64,000 bases of DNA from WVXT01 sp964403285 (lineage in GTDB: Bacteria > UBA6262 > WVXT01): contig CAYOFG010000001.1 of the NCBI GenBank assembly GCA_964403285.1, positions 1 to 64,000 on the forward strand. The letters are read 5' to 3'. The notes beneath the pieces are model-generated. The model was not told the DNA's origin and made no database searches. It saw only the letters and a program-made list of their open reading frames with translations. This document shows, piece after piece, positions 1 to 9,028 of the stretch. Within the stretch, counting starts at the first letter, position 1, and each line of letters begins with the position of its first letter. The position numbers and the translations under genes are program-made.

Positions 1-2050
1 TTATTACTTACATCGAGAAGACGAACCACTCTTATCCCATCGCTCCAACCCGACCAACCACTATAGCCACCACCACTTTGAGCCTTTACCCGTGCATAAT
101 AGTATTTCCAATGTTTGCATCCACTGACCTTTTTACTAAAAACTTCACCTACACTGCCATCAAAAGAAGAATCTAAGCCTGCCGGGTCACCTGTCTCTGT
201 GGAACTCTCCTTAACTTGCAACCGATAATTATATATCTTAGTCTCCGGGTCCTCCTGGGGCTGAGTCCAATTCAAAGTAATGGTAGTATTGTAGGTAGCT
301 TCCCCTTCGTCCAGTGGCGTAGAAGGTTCTGGCGGAGGTGTCGTGTCTTCAAATTCTTCTTCTTCAGACCAGCCAGTTTCTGTTGATTCTGCTGACCAAC
401 TATACCCCAGGCTAGTATCAATAGTCTGTACACTCCAGAAATATCCCTTGGCATAAAGCTGGAAACTCCTTGTGTTTTTACCATCCTTCTTCTTGGAGAG
501 GAAATTACCCAGCAAAGGAGTTCCGTATCGCGCTGCTACCAGGTCATCAGCCCCGGATTCTGAACCTATCCTGATATTATAGTATAAACCAGTGACCGGC
601 GTGGAACCAGTTCCGCCATCCGTGCCATCTGGCCATTTTATTGTAAGTGTTTTAGTGCTATAGAGAGTCTCAAACTGACTACTTTCTGGTGGCTGGGGGA
701 TCTCATTGGCTGTGGTTTCATTATTATAATATATTTTCGAAAAAGCAGCACCTCCAATTTTTTCTCCAGTCACAACCAGGTCTAAATCTTTATCATCATC
801 ATAATCTGCCCAGGCAAGAGAGGCATATCTTACATTAGTTAGATAGGTTTGACCCGTATCTTCACTGAAGGTATAATTTGGACTATCGCTATTCTCATAA
901 ATTTTAGCTACCCTGTTCTCTGAGCTATCCTGACCATTTACAGCTAAATCTAAATCTCCATCATTGTTATAGTCTCCCCAAGCTAAGGAGCCATTTTTTA
1001 CTCCGGCTAAACTCGTGCTCACATTTAGCTTATAACTGGCCGGACCACTATTCTGATATATCTGTAAGATCAGCCCTGTGTCAGAACTGCCCATTAGAGC
1101 CAGGTCTAAATCTCCATCATTATCGTAATCTCCCCAGGCAAGAGAGCCATTTTCTACTCCAGTTAAACTTTGGCTGGAATCTTCATCTAAGTTGCCCAGT
1201 GGATGGTTCTCATAAATTTTAGTAACAAATCCACTGGCGGCGTTTCCGGCTACAGCTAAATCTAAATCTCCATCATTGTCATAATCTGCCCAAGCCAGAG
1301 AAGCATAGTATACTCCGTCAGTTGTGGATAAATTCTGACCTACGCTCAATGTTCCAGAATGGTTCTCATAAATTATTAAATGGCGGAAAGGTGAAACAGT
1401 TGTATTGTAACCCGCCAAGGCTAAATCCAAATCGCCATCGTTATCCCAATCACCCCAGGCAACAGAACTATACTCAACTCCCACTAAACTCTCACCCGAG
1501 TCAATAAATGTTCCATCATCGTTACAATAGAGAATAGAAACAGGGCCGGGCAGTCCGGTTACTATTAGGTCCAGATCTCCATCGCGGTCGTAGTCGCCCC
1601 AGGCGAGAGAACCTTCACTTACACCAGTTAAGTTCTGGTCCAAGGTAAAGTAGTTACCGCTTCCACTATTTTGATAGATTCTACAGTATCTATCTGTCCC
1701 ATCATATCCGGTCAANNNNNNNNNNNNNNNNNNNNNNNNNNNNNNNNNNNNNNNNNNNNNNNNNNNNNNNNNNNNNNNNNNNNNNNNNNNNNNNNNNNNN
1801 NNNNNNNNNNNNNNNTTCCACTATTTTGATAGATTCTACAGTATCTATCTGTCCCATCATATCCGGTCAAAACTAAATCTAAATACCCATCATTGTTATA
1901 ATCGCCCCAAACAACAGAGCCCTGATAAACACCAGTCAAATTTATGTTCGTCTCGCGCAGCGTCCCTGCTGTGGCAATCCCATTGGCCAAAAACCAGAAA
2001 GTTATAACTAACCCTAAAATAAAAAAAATTTTTTTCACTGCCATATTCAT
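1..2050 (-). CDS. Secreted FG-GAP/VCBS-repeat protein with fibronectin-III-like region (3' end outside window, interrupted by assembly gap)
   Basis: The start at 2050 gives an N-terminal signal peptide (MNMAVKKIFFILGLVITF, then a cleavage-like ATAG). A chain of about 60-residue FG-GAP/VCBS repeats follows, each with a calcium-loop core such as WGDYDNDGDLDLALMG. The last ~200 residues have the pattern of a fibronectin type III domain (LNWTQPQEDPETKIYNYRLQ, KHWKYYYARVKAQSGG). The frame is open to base 1, so the C-terminus is missing. The gap at 1716-1815 apparently breaks the gene, but fusing the two identical 55-base flanks restores one frame. FG-GAP repeats form extracellular beta-propellers; the ligand is unknown. 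It is the last visible gene of the prepilin/PorV operon. The Shine-Dalgarno is weak and ATG 2044 is an alternative start. Confidence 0.85.
1661..1870. other. Scaffold gap of 100 N flanked by identical 55-mers
   Basis: N occupies 1716-1815. The 55 bases before it (1661-1715) are identical to the 55 bases after it (1816-1870). This looks like two contig ends that share a k-mer overlap and were scaffolded instead of merged. Removing 155 bases (one copy plus the Ns) brings the reading frame of the FG-GAP gene together. Additional in-frame repeat units could still be missing here. Confidence 0.9.
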
Positions 2051-2073
2051 AATTATTTCAGCAATTTAAGAAT

Positions 2074-3111
2074 TCAGAAGCGAACAGTAAATGAAACCCG
2101 GTGGTTACTCCCCATTTTGCTTTCCACCATTCCCCAACCGTAATCCAGCCCATACCATTTCCAATTAAATCCCACGCCTGCGGTGAAAGAATCTAAATCA
2201 TAGCCAATTTTGTATCCACCACGCAGGGCAAAAATATTCTTATACCAATATTCTGCTCCTCCATTCCCCCGAAACCCATTATCATTAGGCTTTACTCCTT
2301 CCGCTGCCAGTAGCAGGGTATGTTCTTTTCCCAAGGCCATTAAATAAGAGCCACCCGCTCTTATTGTAAATGGTAACGAGTCTCCTTCTTCTTCAAACTT
2401 TAATTTTGTTCCCACATTCTGCACCGCTATACCCAGGCGCAAACTGCCTTCACCCAATAGAAACTTAGCCAATATTCCTAAGTCCCCTGCATAAGCCATT
2501 GCCGAATAACTCTCTACCAAAGTAGAATGGAGAATCTTTACATTTATTCCTACGGAAATTTCATTCGGTCCCTGATATCCAAAACTTAAAGCTCTACGTC
2601 TTTGGGGTTTCTCTTCTTTACTTCTCCAAATCGGATAACCAAAGCCCAAAATGCCTAAATAATCCTGCTCTGCTATAACCGTCTTCGCCTCTGGGTCCAG
2701 CGTCATCTTTCCAGACTGCAATGTCACTATGCCTATCGCCAGAGTTCCACGAGTAGCCACAGCAGTTCGGCTTTTCCTTCCACCTTTCGAGTTCAACTTT
2801 CTGCCCGATTTAAAAGGATAAGCATACCCCATAGACCCATACCAGGTATCACTTATTCCTTTCAAATAGATAGCGGAAATTTCATGGTTTCTGATTTGGG
2901 ATAATCCGGCAGGATTCCAATGGAGAGCACCCACAACATCATCAGCCACTGCCACAAAAGCATCACCCATTCCCAGAGGTCTTGCACCAACCGTTTGTTT
3001 GAGAATTATGGCACCGCTGGTGCCCGGCCCACCAGCAACGGAGAGGTTTAAAATAAAAGGCTGAAGACCGAAGATCAAGATAAAAAAAATAATTTTCCCC
3101 ATCTTCTTCAC
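2074..3111 (-). CDS. PorV/PorQ-like outer-membrane beta-barrel protein
   Basis: A 345-residue protein with an N-terminal signal peptide and the family hallmark near residues 40-70 (GARPLGMGDAFVAVADD, then LHWNPAGLSQI). It has alternating beta-strand patterning and ends in VSFTVRF; a C-terminal Phe is typical of barrels inserted by the BAM complex. PorV/PorQ proteins relate to FadL/OmpP1 and serve type 9 secretion in Bacteroidetes. In other phyla they often sit beside FG-GAP or FlgD-domain secreted proteins, as here, so a role in export or surface attachment of the downstream FG-GAP protein is plausible but unproven. The start is GTG 3111 or ATG 3102 (GAAGGTG 6 nt upstream); both keep the signal peptide. 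Confidence 0.85.
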   Translation of the reverse strand: MKKMGKIIFFILIFGLQPFILNLSVAGGPGTSGAIILKQTVGARPLGMGDAFVAVADDVVGALHWNPAGLSQIRNHEISAIYLKGISDTWYGSMGYAYPFKSGRKLNSKGGRKSRTAVATRGTLAIGIVTLQSGKMTLDPEAKTVIAEQDYLGILGFGYPIWRSKEEKPQRRRALSFGYQGPNEISVGINVKILHSTLVESYSAMAYAGDLGILAKFLLGEGSLRLGIAVQNVGTKLKFEEEGDSLPFTIRAGGSYLMALGKEHTLLLAAEGVKPNDNGFRGNGGAEYWYKNIFALRGGYKIGYDLDSFTAGVGFNWKWYGLDYGWGMVESKMGSNHRVSFTVRF

Positions 3112-3126
3112 CTTCTGCCTTCAGCC

Positions 3127-4344
3127 TTATGTTCCTGCTAACTCCTCCCAGGAGACAACGTTTATTGCGCCACCCGACGCGAAGCCCGGGGGAAGATTTT
3201 GTAGTTCCTTCCACTCCAGGGTTGCACCAGCCTCTATCAATAATGAATACCAGAAGGAACTATTCTTGTAAGCCTCCATAGTTCCCCTTAGCCTGAAGAT
3301 GTTTCCCGTAGCCTTCACAAAACCTTCAGATGAAATGAAACCTTCAATGTAACTATCTTGTTTAAATTCAACTTTATCAAACCATCCCGCATCCATAAGG
3401 ACAACATTCATTTTCGTATAGTTATCAGCACTTCCTATAGGTTGATTAAAATTAACTCTCACTCCTTGGGAAGCCACAATGGTACCTTCACCCTGCACAA
3501 CCCCGAAATTGAGTGTACCCAAAAAACCATCTCTTCTAAAATTGTATACCTTCCCACCCTCCATAATAAAGGGGTCAGGAGGCTGTCCAGTCCCCATGTC
3601 TACAGCACCAGCAAGAAGTTGAGTATCATCAACAGAGGGGAAATTCAATGTCGGAACATCTGCCCATTCTTCAACAGTAGGACCACCCACAATCCTTTCT
3701 TCCGTTACAATCCAGCTGTTACTCTTCACTTCTTGAGAAGAATCCACAGTAAGCGTGTTACCATCGGAAATAAGAATCATTTCATTGAATCCCCACCATC
3801 CTTCCTGGGCACTTGTGTAAATGGAACCATTATTATTATCATCAGGAGTCACTGTGGTATTCTCATTAAACCATAAATAGCCGTTAGAGTGTATAGTCCC
3901 CTTGATTGTGGTTGGGTCAAAAACCCAAACACCTCCATCTGTCCGAGCGGCTTCTGTAGCTTGATATGGGGTTCGTTGAACTACTGTTTCCACACTTCTT
4001 GTCGCTCTTGAGTTTGCTTGGTTAGGAATATGGGCAACGGAAGTGATAGTGTATTGATTATTAGCTCCGACTGGAACAACATTAACCGTGTAAGTGCCAA
4101 CTCCCAGTCCATTGGTATCGGGTCCTGTGTAATTAGGATTCCCTTTCAATTGACTTACTGCAAACTCCACTCCCCCATCCGCAATATAGAGAGCATCTTC
4201 TGATAATCTTTCTTGCACTACAAATCCGGTCTCATGTCTACTTATGGTAACGATGCCCACCCCAATAATGGAGAAAACAACCATAGATATAAGTGCTAAC
4301 ATAAGTCCTATTCCTTTCTCATTTAACCGAATAATTTTTGTCAT
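3127..4344 (-). CDS. PilX-like type IV pilus assembly protein
   Basis: The N-terminus carries a prepilin-type leader and hydrophobic helix (NEKG, cleavage, then IGLMLALISMVVFSIIG) without Glu at position +5, as in PilX/GspK-type minor subunits. The ~350-residue soluble part is rich in beta structure, with a segment repeatedly mentioning placement and display of glycines and asparagines; I recognise no catalytic motif. ATG 4344 overlaps the upstream stop by 4 bases (ATGA) and is preceded by a very strong AAGGAGGAGG. The PorV-like gene follows 15 bases later. It is 405 residues, longer than classical PilX. It probably joins or caps a pseudopilus together with the prepilin at 5004-5393. Confidence 0.7.
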   Translation of the reverse strand: MTKIIRLNEKGIGLMLALISMVVFSIIGVGIVTISRHETGFVVQERLSEDALYIADGGVEFAVSQLKGNPNYTGPDTNGLGVGTYTVNVVPVGANNQYTITSVAHIPNQANSRATRSVETVVQRTPYQATEAARTDGGVWVFDPTTIKGTIHSNGYLWFNENTTVTPDDNNNGSIYTSAQEGWWGFNEMILISDGNTLTVDSSQEVKSNSWIVTEERIVGGPTVEEWADVPTLNFPSVDDTQLLAGAVDMGTGQPPDPFIMEGGKVYNFRRDGFLGTLNFGVVQGEGTIVASQGVRVNFNQPIGSADNYTKMNVVLMDAGWFDKVEFKQDSYIEGFISSEGFVKATGNIFRLRGTMEAYKNSSFWYSLLIEAGATLEWKELQNLPPGFASGGAINVVSWEELAGT

Positions 4345-4985
4345 TTTCCTCCTCCTTTACTTTCCCTATGTTTTATAGCTGCTATTGCTACTTTTGCAGC
4401 TTTACACACGTACATATTTTCGTCCTCCAATGCTTCAGATAGAGCCGGAATAGCCGACTTGTCCCCTAAACCTTCCAGCGCAAAAGCTGCATTTTCCCGA
4501 ATACCGGGGTCGCTATTCTTTAATGCCTTTAGCAAAGATGGAACAGCCGATTTATCTCCTATTATTCTTACGGCAAATGCAGCATCCTCTCTAATATCTG
4601 CATTTCTTTCATACATTGTTTCCAATAATGCCGGAACAGCAGATTTATCTCCTATATCCGTTAAGGCATAAATTACTTTCGCCTGCACTACTTTATTAGT
4701 ATCCCTCAACTTACCAATCAGTGGCCGAACAGCAGACCTATCCTTCTTTTTGCCTAACGCCAGGGCTGCGTCCCCGCGAACCTCTGGAGATGAATCGTTC
4801 AATTTTGCAATCAATTCATCTATTTCAGAGACCTCGACACGCTCAGGCTTCTGTACTTCCAGCTTTTCTATTTCTTCGGGGAGTTCCACTTCTTTCTCTT
4901 TCCTTGGTAGACTGGTATAAAATAAGACTCCGATTGCAATGAGAAGAGCCAGTCCTATCAATATATTCAACACATTCTTCTTCAT
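4341..4985 (-). CDS. Membrane-anchored HEAT-repeat protein
   Basis: 214 residues: one N-terminal transmembrane helix (NVLNILIGLALLIAIGVLFY), a Glu/Lys-rich linker, then about five 31-residue HEAT/PBS-lyase-type repeats. Each repeat carries the phrase DKSAVPxLLxxL or close variants (DRSAVRPLIGKLRD, DKSAIPALSEALED). Such repeats make protein-protein scaffolds. It stands between two pilin-like genes, which suggests an assembly or scaffold role at the inner membrane; the partner is unknown. The codons TTG-GTG-ATG precede the protein. I chose ATG 4985 because GGAGG lies 9 nt upstream; GTG 4988 is equally possible. Confidence 0.8.
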   Translation of the reverse strand: MKKNVLNILIGLALLIAIGVLFYTSLPRKEKEVELPEEIEKLEVQKPERVEVSEIDELIAKLNDSSPEVRGDAALALGKKKDRSAVRPLIGKLRDTNKVVQAKVIYALTDIGDKSAVPALLETMYERNADIREDAAFAVRIIGDKSAVPSLLKALKNSDPGIRENAAFALEGLGDKSAIPALSEALEDENMYVCKAAKVAIAAIKHRESKGGGK

Positions 4986-5003
4986 CACCAAATTCCTCCC
5001 TTA

Positions 5004-5393
5004 TTAGTAATTTGCAATCAATGAAGTAATTTGTATTTGCTGATTCTGACCTCCCTCAATCCAGGTTACAATTACATCCACTTGTATTAAATTTACAGAT
5101 GCGGTTGGGGTTACTATAACTTGTCGCTGAAATATTTTGCCCGCCTGACCAAGTGCCTGGGTATTAGCATCGTCTGCAGGAACTTCATTAACGATAGTAG
5201 CAAAGGCCGTATTTCTCAACTCTTCCATCTTGTCAGCCGTAAAATTGTAAGCTAAAGTCTGCAATTCCATCTGTTCCACAGAGACAGAACTGCGAAGGAA
5301 AAGCTGGGTAAAAGCCAAAACAATAAAAGAAATAATTGCTATGGTTAAAGCCAGTTCTATATAGGTGAAACCTTTATTATTAGATTTTATCAT
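5004..5393 (-). CDS. Type IV prepilin-like (pseudopilin) protein
   Basis: 129 residues starting MIKSNNKG, then FTYIELALTIAIISFIVLAF. This is a classic prepilin peptidase site (G before F) with Glu +5 and a long hydrophobic alpha-1 helix. The remaining ~95 residues look like a small beta-sheet pilin head (KIFQRQVIVTP, VDVIVTWIEGGQNQQIQITS). A longer reading frame from 5426 exists but would start inside the -10 element of the promoter at 5417-5445, so ATG 5393 with a 7-residue leader is preferred. First gene of the operon that continues through HEAT, PilX-like, PorV-like and FG-GAP genes. Confidence 0.85.
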   Translation of the reverse strand: MIKSNNKGFTYIELALTIAIISFIVLAFTQLFLRSSVSVEQMELQTLAYNFTADKMEELRNTAFATIVNEVPADDANTQALGQAGKIFQRQVIVTPTASVNLIQVDVIVTWIEGGQNQQIQITSLIANY

Positions 5394-5416
5394 AATCTTA
5401 TTATACCCAATAATTA

Positions 5417-5445
5417 AGTATACCACAAATTAATAATAGCGTCAA
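5417..5445 (-). promoter_or_regulatory. Sigma70-type promoter of the prepilin operon
   Basis: On the minus strand TTGACG (5440-5445), a 17-base spacer and TATACT (5417-5422). Transcription would start near 5410, about 17 bases before the prepilin ATG at 5393. One mismatch per hexamer from consensus. Confidence 0.7.
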
Positions 5446-5459
5446 GCAGGAAAAAGGGT

Positions 5460-5545
5460 CAGAGTATTTATCGGGGTCGGGCACCATTCATGGTGCCGAT
5501 CCGCGTTCATCTAGTCAAGCTTTCGCTTGACACTCCATCCCTACC
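5460..5545. repeat. Hairpin-rich spacer between mogA and prepilin operon
   Basis: Two short perfect hairpins: GGCACCAT/ATGGTGCC around 5486-5503 and GTCAAGC/GCTTGAC around 5514-5531. The flank AAAAAGGGTCAGAG resembles the GGGTCTGACCC-type motif at 10862-10879. It looks like part of the dispersed palindromic repeat population; no T-run marks it as an intrinsic terminator. Confidence 0.45.
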
Positions 5546-5558
5546 TTTCGCGGGGACT

Positions 5559-6053
5559 CTAATCTTTTCCACATTCCCGACCACGGCCCGATATTATGTC
5601 CAGAGCGTGCGGTATCGCCGGGAGAATTACCTCCAAAGACTCTCTTACCGCCTTAGGGCTACCAGGCAAATTAACAATTAGGCTTCCCTTCCTCACTCCC
5701 GCTACTCCCCGGGAAAGCATCGAGTGGGGAGTCTTCTCCAATCCCTTCATTCTCATCGCTTCTTCTATGCCCGGCACTTCTTTCTCGATAACTTCCTTTG
5801 TTGCCTCAGGGGTTATGTCCCTGGGAGATAGACCAGTACCTCCAGTGGTAAAAATTAAATCTATCCCATCATTCACCATATCTTTCAATTTCTCAATTAT
5901 AGTTCCTTTCTCATCGGGAACAACTTCGTATTTCTCAACCCGCGCCTCCAACTTCTCCTCAACAATTTTCTTAATCACTCCCCCACTCTCATCAATCCTC
6001 TCGCCCTTCGACCCCTTATCGCTAACAGTCAAAATCCCCACTGAAATCTGCAT
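5559..6053 (-). CDS. mogA: Molybdenum cofactor biosynthesis protein MogA/MoaB
   Basis: 164 residues, full length for the MogA/MoaB family, which adenylylates molybdopterin before metal insertion. Signature segments are visible: VGILTVSDKGSKGERIDESG at the N-terminus, TTGGTGLSPRDITPEAT (MPT-binding loop) and a PGSPKAVRESLEVILPAIPHA-like C-terminus. I place the start at ATG 6053 (GAGGGAG just upstream). The open frame runs on to 6128, but that extension is translated repeat sequence. It follows moaC by about 105 bases of hairpin repeats and may be co-transcribed with moaA-moaC. MogA versus MoaB cannot be settled by eye. Confidence 0.9.
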   Translation of the reverse strand: MQISVGILTVSDKGSKGERIDESGGVIKKIVEEKLEARVEKYEVVPDEKGTIIEKLKDMVNDGIDLIFTTGGTGLSPRDITPEATKEVIEKEVPGIEEAMRMKGLEKTPHSMLSRGVAGVRKGSLIVNLPGSPKAVRESLEVILPAIPHALDIISGRGRECGKD

Positions 6054-6073
6054 ATCTCCCTCTCTGTGGAGTA

Positions 6074-6116
6074 GCAGAGCTTGCTCTGCGCTCACCAATC
6101 GCGAAACAAGTTTCGC
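6074..6116. repeat. Pair of 7-bp-stem hairpins between moaC and mogA
   Basis: GCAGAGC-TT-GCTCTGC (6074-6089) and GCGAAAC-AA-GTTTCGC (6101-6116). Both occur in the context GTAGC...GCTAC, typical of dispersed palindromic repeats. Position inside a probable operon suggests a role in mRNA stability at most. Confidence 0.5.
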
Positions 6117-6158
6117 TACTCCTAACACTTTTTGAAAGCTACCTCAGTTACGAACAAA

Positions 6159-6656
6159 CTATTTTTTGATATACCTTCCGCTCCTCCCCCCACTCTTTTC
6201 CAATAAACATATATCTCCTATCACCATCTCTTTCTCCACTGCCTTACACATATCGTAAATAGTCAAAGCTGCCGAAGCCACGGCAAACAGAGCCTCCATT
6301 TCGCATCCTGTAGCATCCTTTGTTTTCACCCTGGCAGTTATCTTGACTCCAACTTTCCCTCTCCGTCGCGACACGCCCCGTCTCAAAAATTGGAAATCCA
6401 TATCGCAACCAGTAATTCTTATCGGGTGCGTCAGAGGAATCAGCTCGCTAACTCTCTTCGCTCCCATAATTCCTGCAATTTTGGCTATGGTTACCACATC
6501 TCCTTTAGCAATTCTATTCTTCTCAATCAAGTCCAGGGTTTCCTGTTTCATAAAGATTGTTCCCGTAGCAGTGGCAATCCTTTTAGTCATTCTCTTTTCT
6601 GTAACATCGACCATCTTAGCCCTTCCTTCACCATCAAAATGGGTAAGTCCCTTCAT
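6159..6656 (-). CDS. moaC: Cyclic pyranopterin monophosphate synthase MoaC
   Basis: 165 residues. With MoaA it converts GTP to cyclic pyranopterin monophosphate, the first step of molybdopterin synthesis. Family landmarks are clear: MVDVTEKRMTKRIATATG, the active-site region KRVSELIPLTHPIRI and the TGCEMEALFAVASAALTIYD stretch, ending in a KSGGRSGRY tail. I use ATG 6656, which has GGAGGT 4-5 bases upstream and begins 1 base after the moaA stop, so the two are translationally coupled. A TTG start at 6668 is possible but unnecessary. Confidence 0.96.
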   Translation of the reverse strand: MKGLTHFDGEGRAKMVDVTEKRMTKRIATATGTIFMKQETLDLIEKNRIAKGDVVTIAKIAGIMGAKRVSELIPLTHPIRITGCDMDFQFLRRGVSRRRGKVGVKITARVKTKDATGCEMEALFAVASAALTIYDMCKAVEKEMVIGDICLLEKSGGRSGRYIKK

Positions 6657-6657
6657 C

Positions 6658-7608
6658 TTAACCTCCAATTTGATTCATATACTGGTACTGTCTAATACCA
6701 TTTAAGTTGTGCTTTTCAGGTTTCCCCGAAACCGCCTCATAAAAAGGACCTCGCATATCCCCTTCCTCTCGCAAAACTCTTTTCAAATCGACACCCTTTC
6801 GGGAAAAGAGACAGGGAAGAAGTGTGCCATTAGACGTCAACCGCAAGCGGTTACACTTATTACAGAAAGGCTCCGAGCGAGAGAGAATGAATCCAATAAT
6901 GTTATCCCCATCCGGGAACTTAAAATTCCTCGCTGGGCCAGAACCGGGAACCGCAACAGAAACCATTTTCCTCTCTTCTATAATGTTATCCATAACCCTC
7001 TCAAGAGAATAAAAGTAGTCTTCTCCAGATAAAGACATAAACTCAATAAACCGCACATTCAAAAATTCCTTCTTCCCCCACTCAATGAAGTCAACAATTT
7101 CATCGTCATTTACTCCTCTCATCACCACCACATTAATCTTAATGGGAGAAAAGTTCAACTTCCTCACCGCATCAATTCCGGAAAAGACCTCTCTTATATC
7201 CCCGCCGCCAGTAATCCGATTAAATCTATTCTCTTTTAAAGTGTCCAGACTGATATTGATTCGTGAAAGCCCGGCGTCAAATAGGTCCTGTCCATATCTG
7301 TTTAAAAGGATTCCATTGGTAGTCAGTGAAAAATCTATCCCCATTCCCGCTAACTTTTCAATAAAACCAATAATTCCTTTCCTGACCAGCGGCTCTCCTC
7401 CAGTAATCCTGAACTTATCAATTCCCAGGTCACGGGCGCATTTGATGATTTCGATTAACTCCTCATATTTCAGAATCTCCTGAGAGGAAATCTTTCTAAT
7501 TCCGGACGGGGGCATACAATAGAAGCATCTCAGGTTACATCTATCAGTAACCGAAATTCGTAAATAATCTATCTTCCGGTTATACCTATCCACTAATCCA
7601 TTTTCCAT
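6658..7608 (-). CDS. moaA: GTP 3',8-cyclase MoaA (radical SAM)
   Basis: 316 residues. It carries out the radical-SAM rearrangement of GTP that MoaC completes. The N-terminal SAM-cluster motif is CNLRCFYC (Cys24, Cys28, Cys31). The C-terminal substrate cluster is Cys249-x2-Cys252-x13-Cys266, within CNKCNRLRL and LLPC. The protein ends in the conserved Gly-Gly (NQIGG) required for activity in characterised MoaA. A modest AAGGA lies 11 bases before ATG 7608. It is followed directly by moaC. The upstream spacer is filled with repeats and has no promoter I trust. Confidence 0.97.
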   Translation of the reverse strand: MENGLVDRYNRKIDYLRISVTDRCNLRCFYCMPPSGIRKISSQEILKYEELIEIIKCARDLGIDKFRITGGEPLVRKGIIGFIEKLAGMGIDFSLTTNGILLNRYGQDLFDAGLSRINISLDTLKENRFNRITGGGDIREVFSGIDAVRKLNFSPIKINVVVMRGVNDDEIVDFIEWGKKEFLNVRFIEFMSLSGEDYFYSLERVMDNIIEERKMVSVAVPGSGPARNFKFPDGDNIIGFILSRSEPFCNKCNRLRLTSNGTLLPCLFSRKGVDLKRVLREEGDMRGPFYEAVSGKPEKHNLNGIRQYQYMNQIGG

Positions 7609-7739
7609 TTTAATTATATCCTTAAAATTAAACTCCGTCCGTGACCCCCATCACAAAATCAACGTGATTTTCCTCACATCCCAATGCGCAGGGATTTGGT
7701 GTAGCGAGCATTAGAATTTTTAGCCAAAAATCGAAGATG

Positions 7740-7890
7740 TCATTGCGAGCGACTGAAAGGAGCGAAGCAATCAACCCGAAGGGTCGTTGCGAGGACGAAG
7801 TCCGTGGCAACCTCGTGCCGAATCACGAGATTGCTTCACTTCGTTCGCAATGACACTTCATATCAGGTCGCTTCGCTCCCTCGCAATGAC
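7740..7890. repeat. Composite palindromic repeat of the CATTGCGAG...GAAGCAATC type
   Basis: The 310-base spacer between moaA and tupC holds no gene. It contains CATTGCGAGC and GAAGCAATC (7741-7772), an inverted set GAGATTGCTTC and CGCAATGACA (about 7827-7854), and a third partial copy CGCTTCGCTCCCTCGCAATGAC (7869-7890, shown here in part). The same family recurs at 16311-16396. Such repeats are widespread in environmental bacteria; origin and function are not settled. Confidence 0.75.
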
Positions 7891-7918
7891 AAGCAGTGCT
7901 CTAACCAAATCCCGAGCA

Positions 7919-9028
7919 TTACTCAAACACATTAACGCAGGAAGCCTTAAAGGTAAAATATACCCGCATGCCCTTTTTCAAACCCATCTCTTCTTTCGAC
8001 CTCCTGGTAATAACAGCAACAAATGGAATAGAAGCCGATTCGGTTTCTGAACCCGGTAACCTGGGAACTGGCTCCAGAGTAACCCAGATAATTCCACCTT
8101 TATCCTGCATATTTATTATCTCACCTAAGAAACTATTTCGGGCGCTGGAATGGAGAGGCTCCAGGGAAAGCAAAATATCTTCGGGACGGAGAGTAGCAAA
8201 AACAGAAACTCCTGTTTTCTTAAATTCTGAGTGAGGAACAATCTCAATTTTTATTTTCCCTAAATCCAACTTTTGAGCGCCTTGTTCAAAAATCACTTTA
8301 CCCCTGAAAAGATTCCCCACTTCCACAAACTCAGCAGCAAAAGAAGAGTTGGGATAATGAAACACTTCCTCAGCCGTTCCCTGTTGTATGATTTCGCCCT
8401 GCCTTAATACAAACACCCTCTCGCCAAATCTTCGTGCCTGTAATAGGTTATGGGTCGCTATAACAACAGTTACCTTGTACTCACTCCGCATCTTGAGAAT
8501 TAAATCCTCTATGATTTTCGTGCTCAAAGGGTCAAGATTAGCCATCGGCTCATCTAAAAAAAGAATATCTGGCTCCAGAACCATTGCCCTTGCCAGTGCC
8601 ACTCTCTGAGCCTCTCCACTGGACAAGGTCAGAGCAGATTGGTCTTTAATGTGCAAAAGCTCAACAATCTTCAATCCTTCCTCAACTTTTTCCGCTACAT
8701 CGCTATCTCCTCTCAATTTCAATCCATAAGCAACGTTTTTCCACACAGAAGTATTGAACATAAATGGGTTTTGCATTACCACACCAATCTTCCTCCGGAG
8801 CTTAAGTTTTTGTTCCGCAGATAGTGAAGATGTAACGGAACCGTCAAAATAGACCTCTCCCGAGCTCGCTCTATCCAGGAGGGTGAGAATCTTGAATAGT
8901 GTCGTCTTCCCTGCACCATTTGGTCCAATCACACAGTTGATTCTACTTTCCACAATCTTGATGTCGATATTTCTCAAGACTTCCTTGCCGTTAAAGCTCT
9001 TACAAACCTCTTTCGCTTCGATATTCAC
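7919..9028 (-). CDS. tupC: Tungstate/molybdate ABC importer, ATPase subunit with TOBE-like domain
   Basis: 369 residues. The nucleotide-binding domain has Walker A GPNGAGKTT (35-43), signature LSSGEAQRVALARA, Walker B DILFLDEP and H-loop ATHN. The last ~130 residues form a TOBE/Mop-like regulatory domain (LFRGKVIFEQG, FATLRPEDILLS), which in ModC/TupC-type ATPases binds oxyanion. Start ATG 9028 overlaps the tupB stop by 4 bases. It energises the TupB channel fed by TupA. The assignment to tungstate rests on the TupA partner and the molybdopterin genes next door. Confidence 0.9.
   Translation of the reverse strand: MNIEAKEVCKSFNGKEVLRNIDIKIVESRINCVIGPNGAGKTTLFKILTLLDRASSGEVYFDGSVTSSLSAEQKLKLRRKIGVVMQNPFMFNTSVWKNVAYGLKLRGDSDVAEKVEEGLKIVELLHIKDQSALTLSSGEAQRVALARAMVLEPDILFLDEPMANLDPLSTKIIEDLILKMRSEYKVTVVIATHNLLQARRFGERVFVLRQGEIIQQGTAEEVFHYPNSSFAAEFVEVGNLFRGKVIFEQGAQKLDLGKIKIEIVPHSEFKKTGVSVFATLRPEDILLSLEPLHSSARNSFLGEIINMQDKGGIIWVTLEPVPRLPGSETESASIPFVAVITRRSKEEMGLKKGMRVYFTFKASCVNVFE

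Noticed and set aside
1716..1815. Genuine tandem duplication of 55 bases at the gap
   Set aside because: The copies abut the Ns exactly and merging them restores the frame, which fits an assembly overlap.
3358..3876. Long open frame on the plus strand across the PilX-like gene
   Set aside because: Shadow of the minus-strand gene: no ribosome-binding site, no domain, composition unlike its neighbours.
5394..5426. Upstream start for the prepilin
   Set aside because: It would overlap the -10 box of the promoter and give an abnormal leader; ATG 5393 gives a standard one.
5596..6135. 179-codon plus-strand frame across mogA
   Set aside because: Antisense of a well-recognised MogA/MoaB gene; the protein has no family features.
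7740..7890. CRISPR array
   Set aside because: Repeat units are few, inverted and unevenly spaced, without spacers of constant length.
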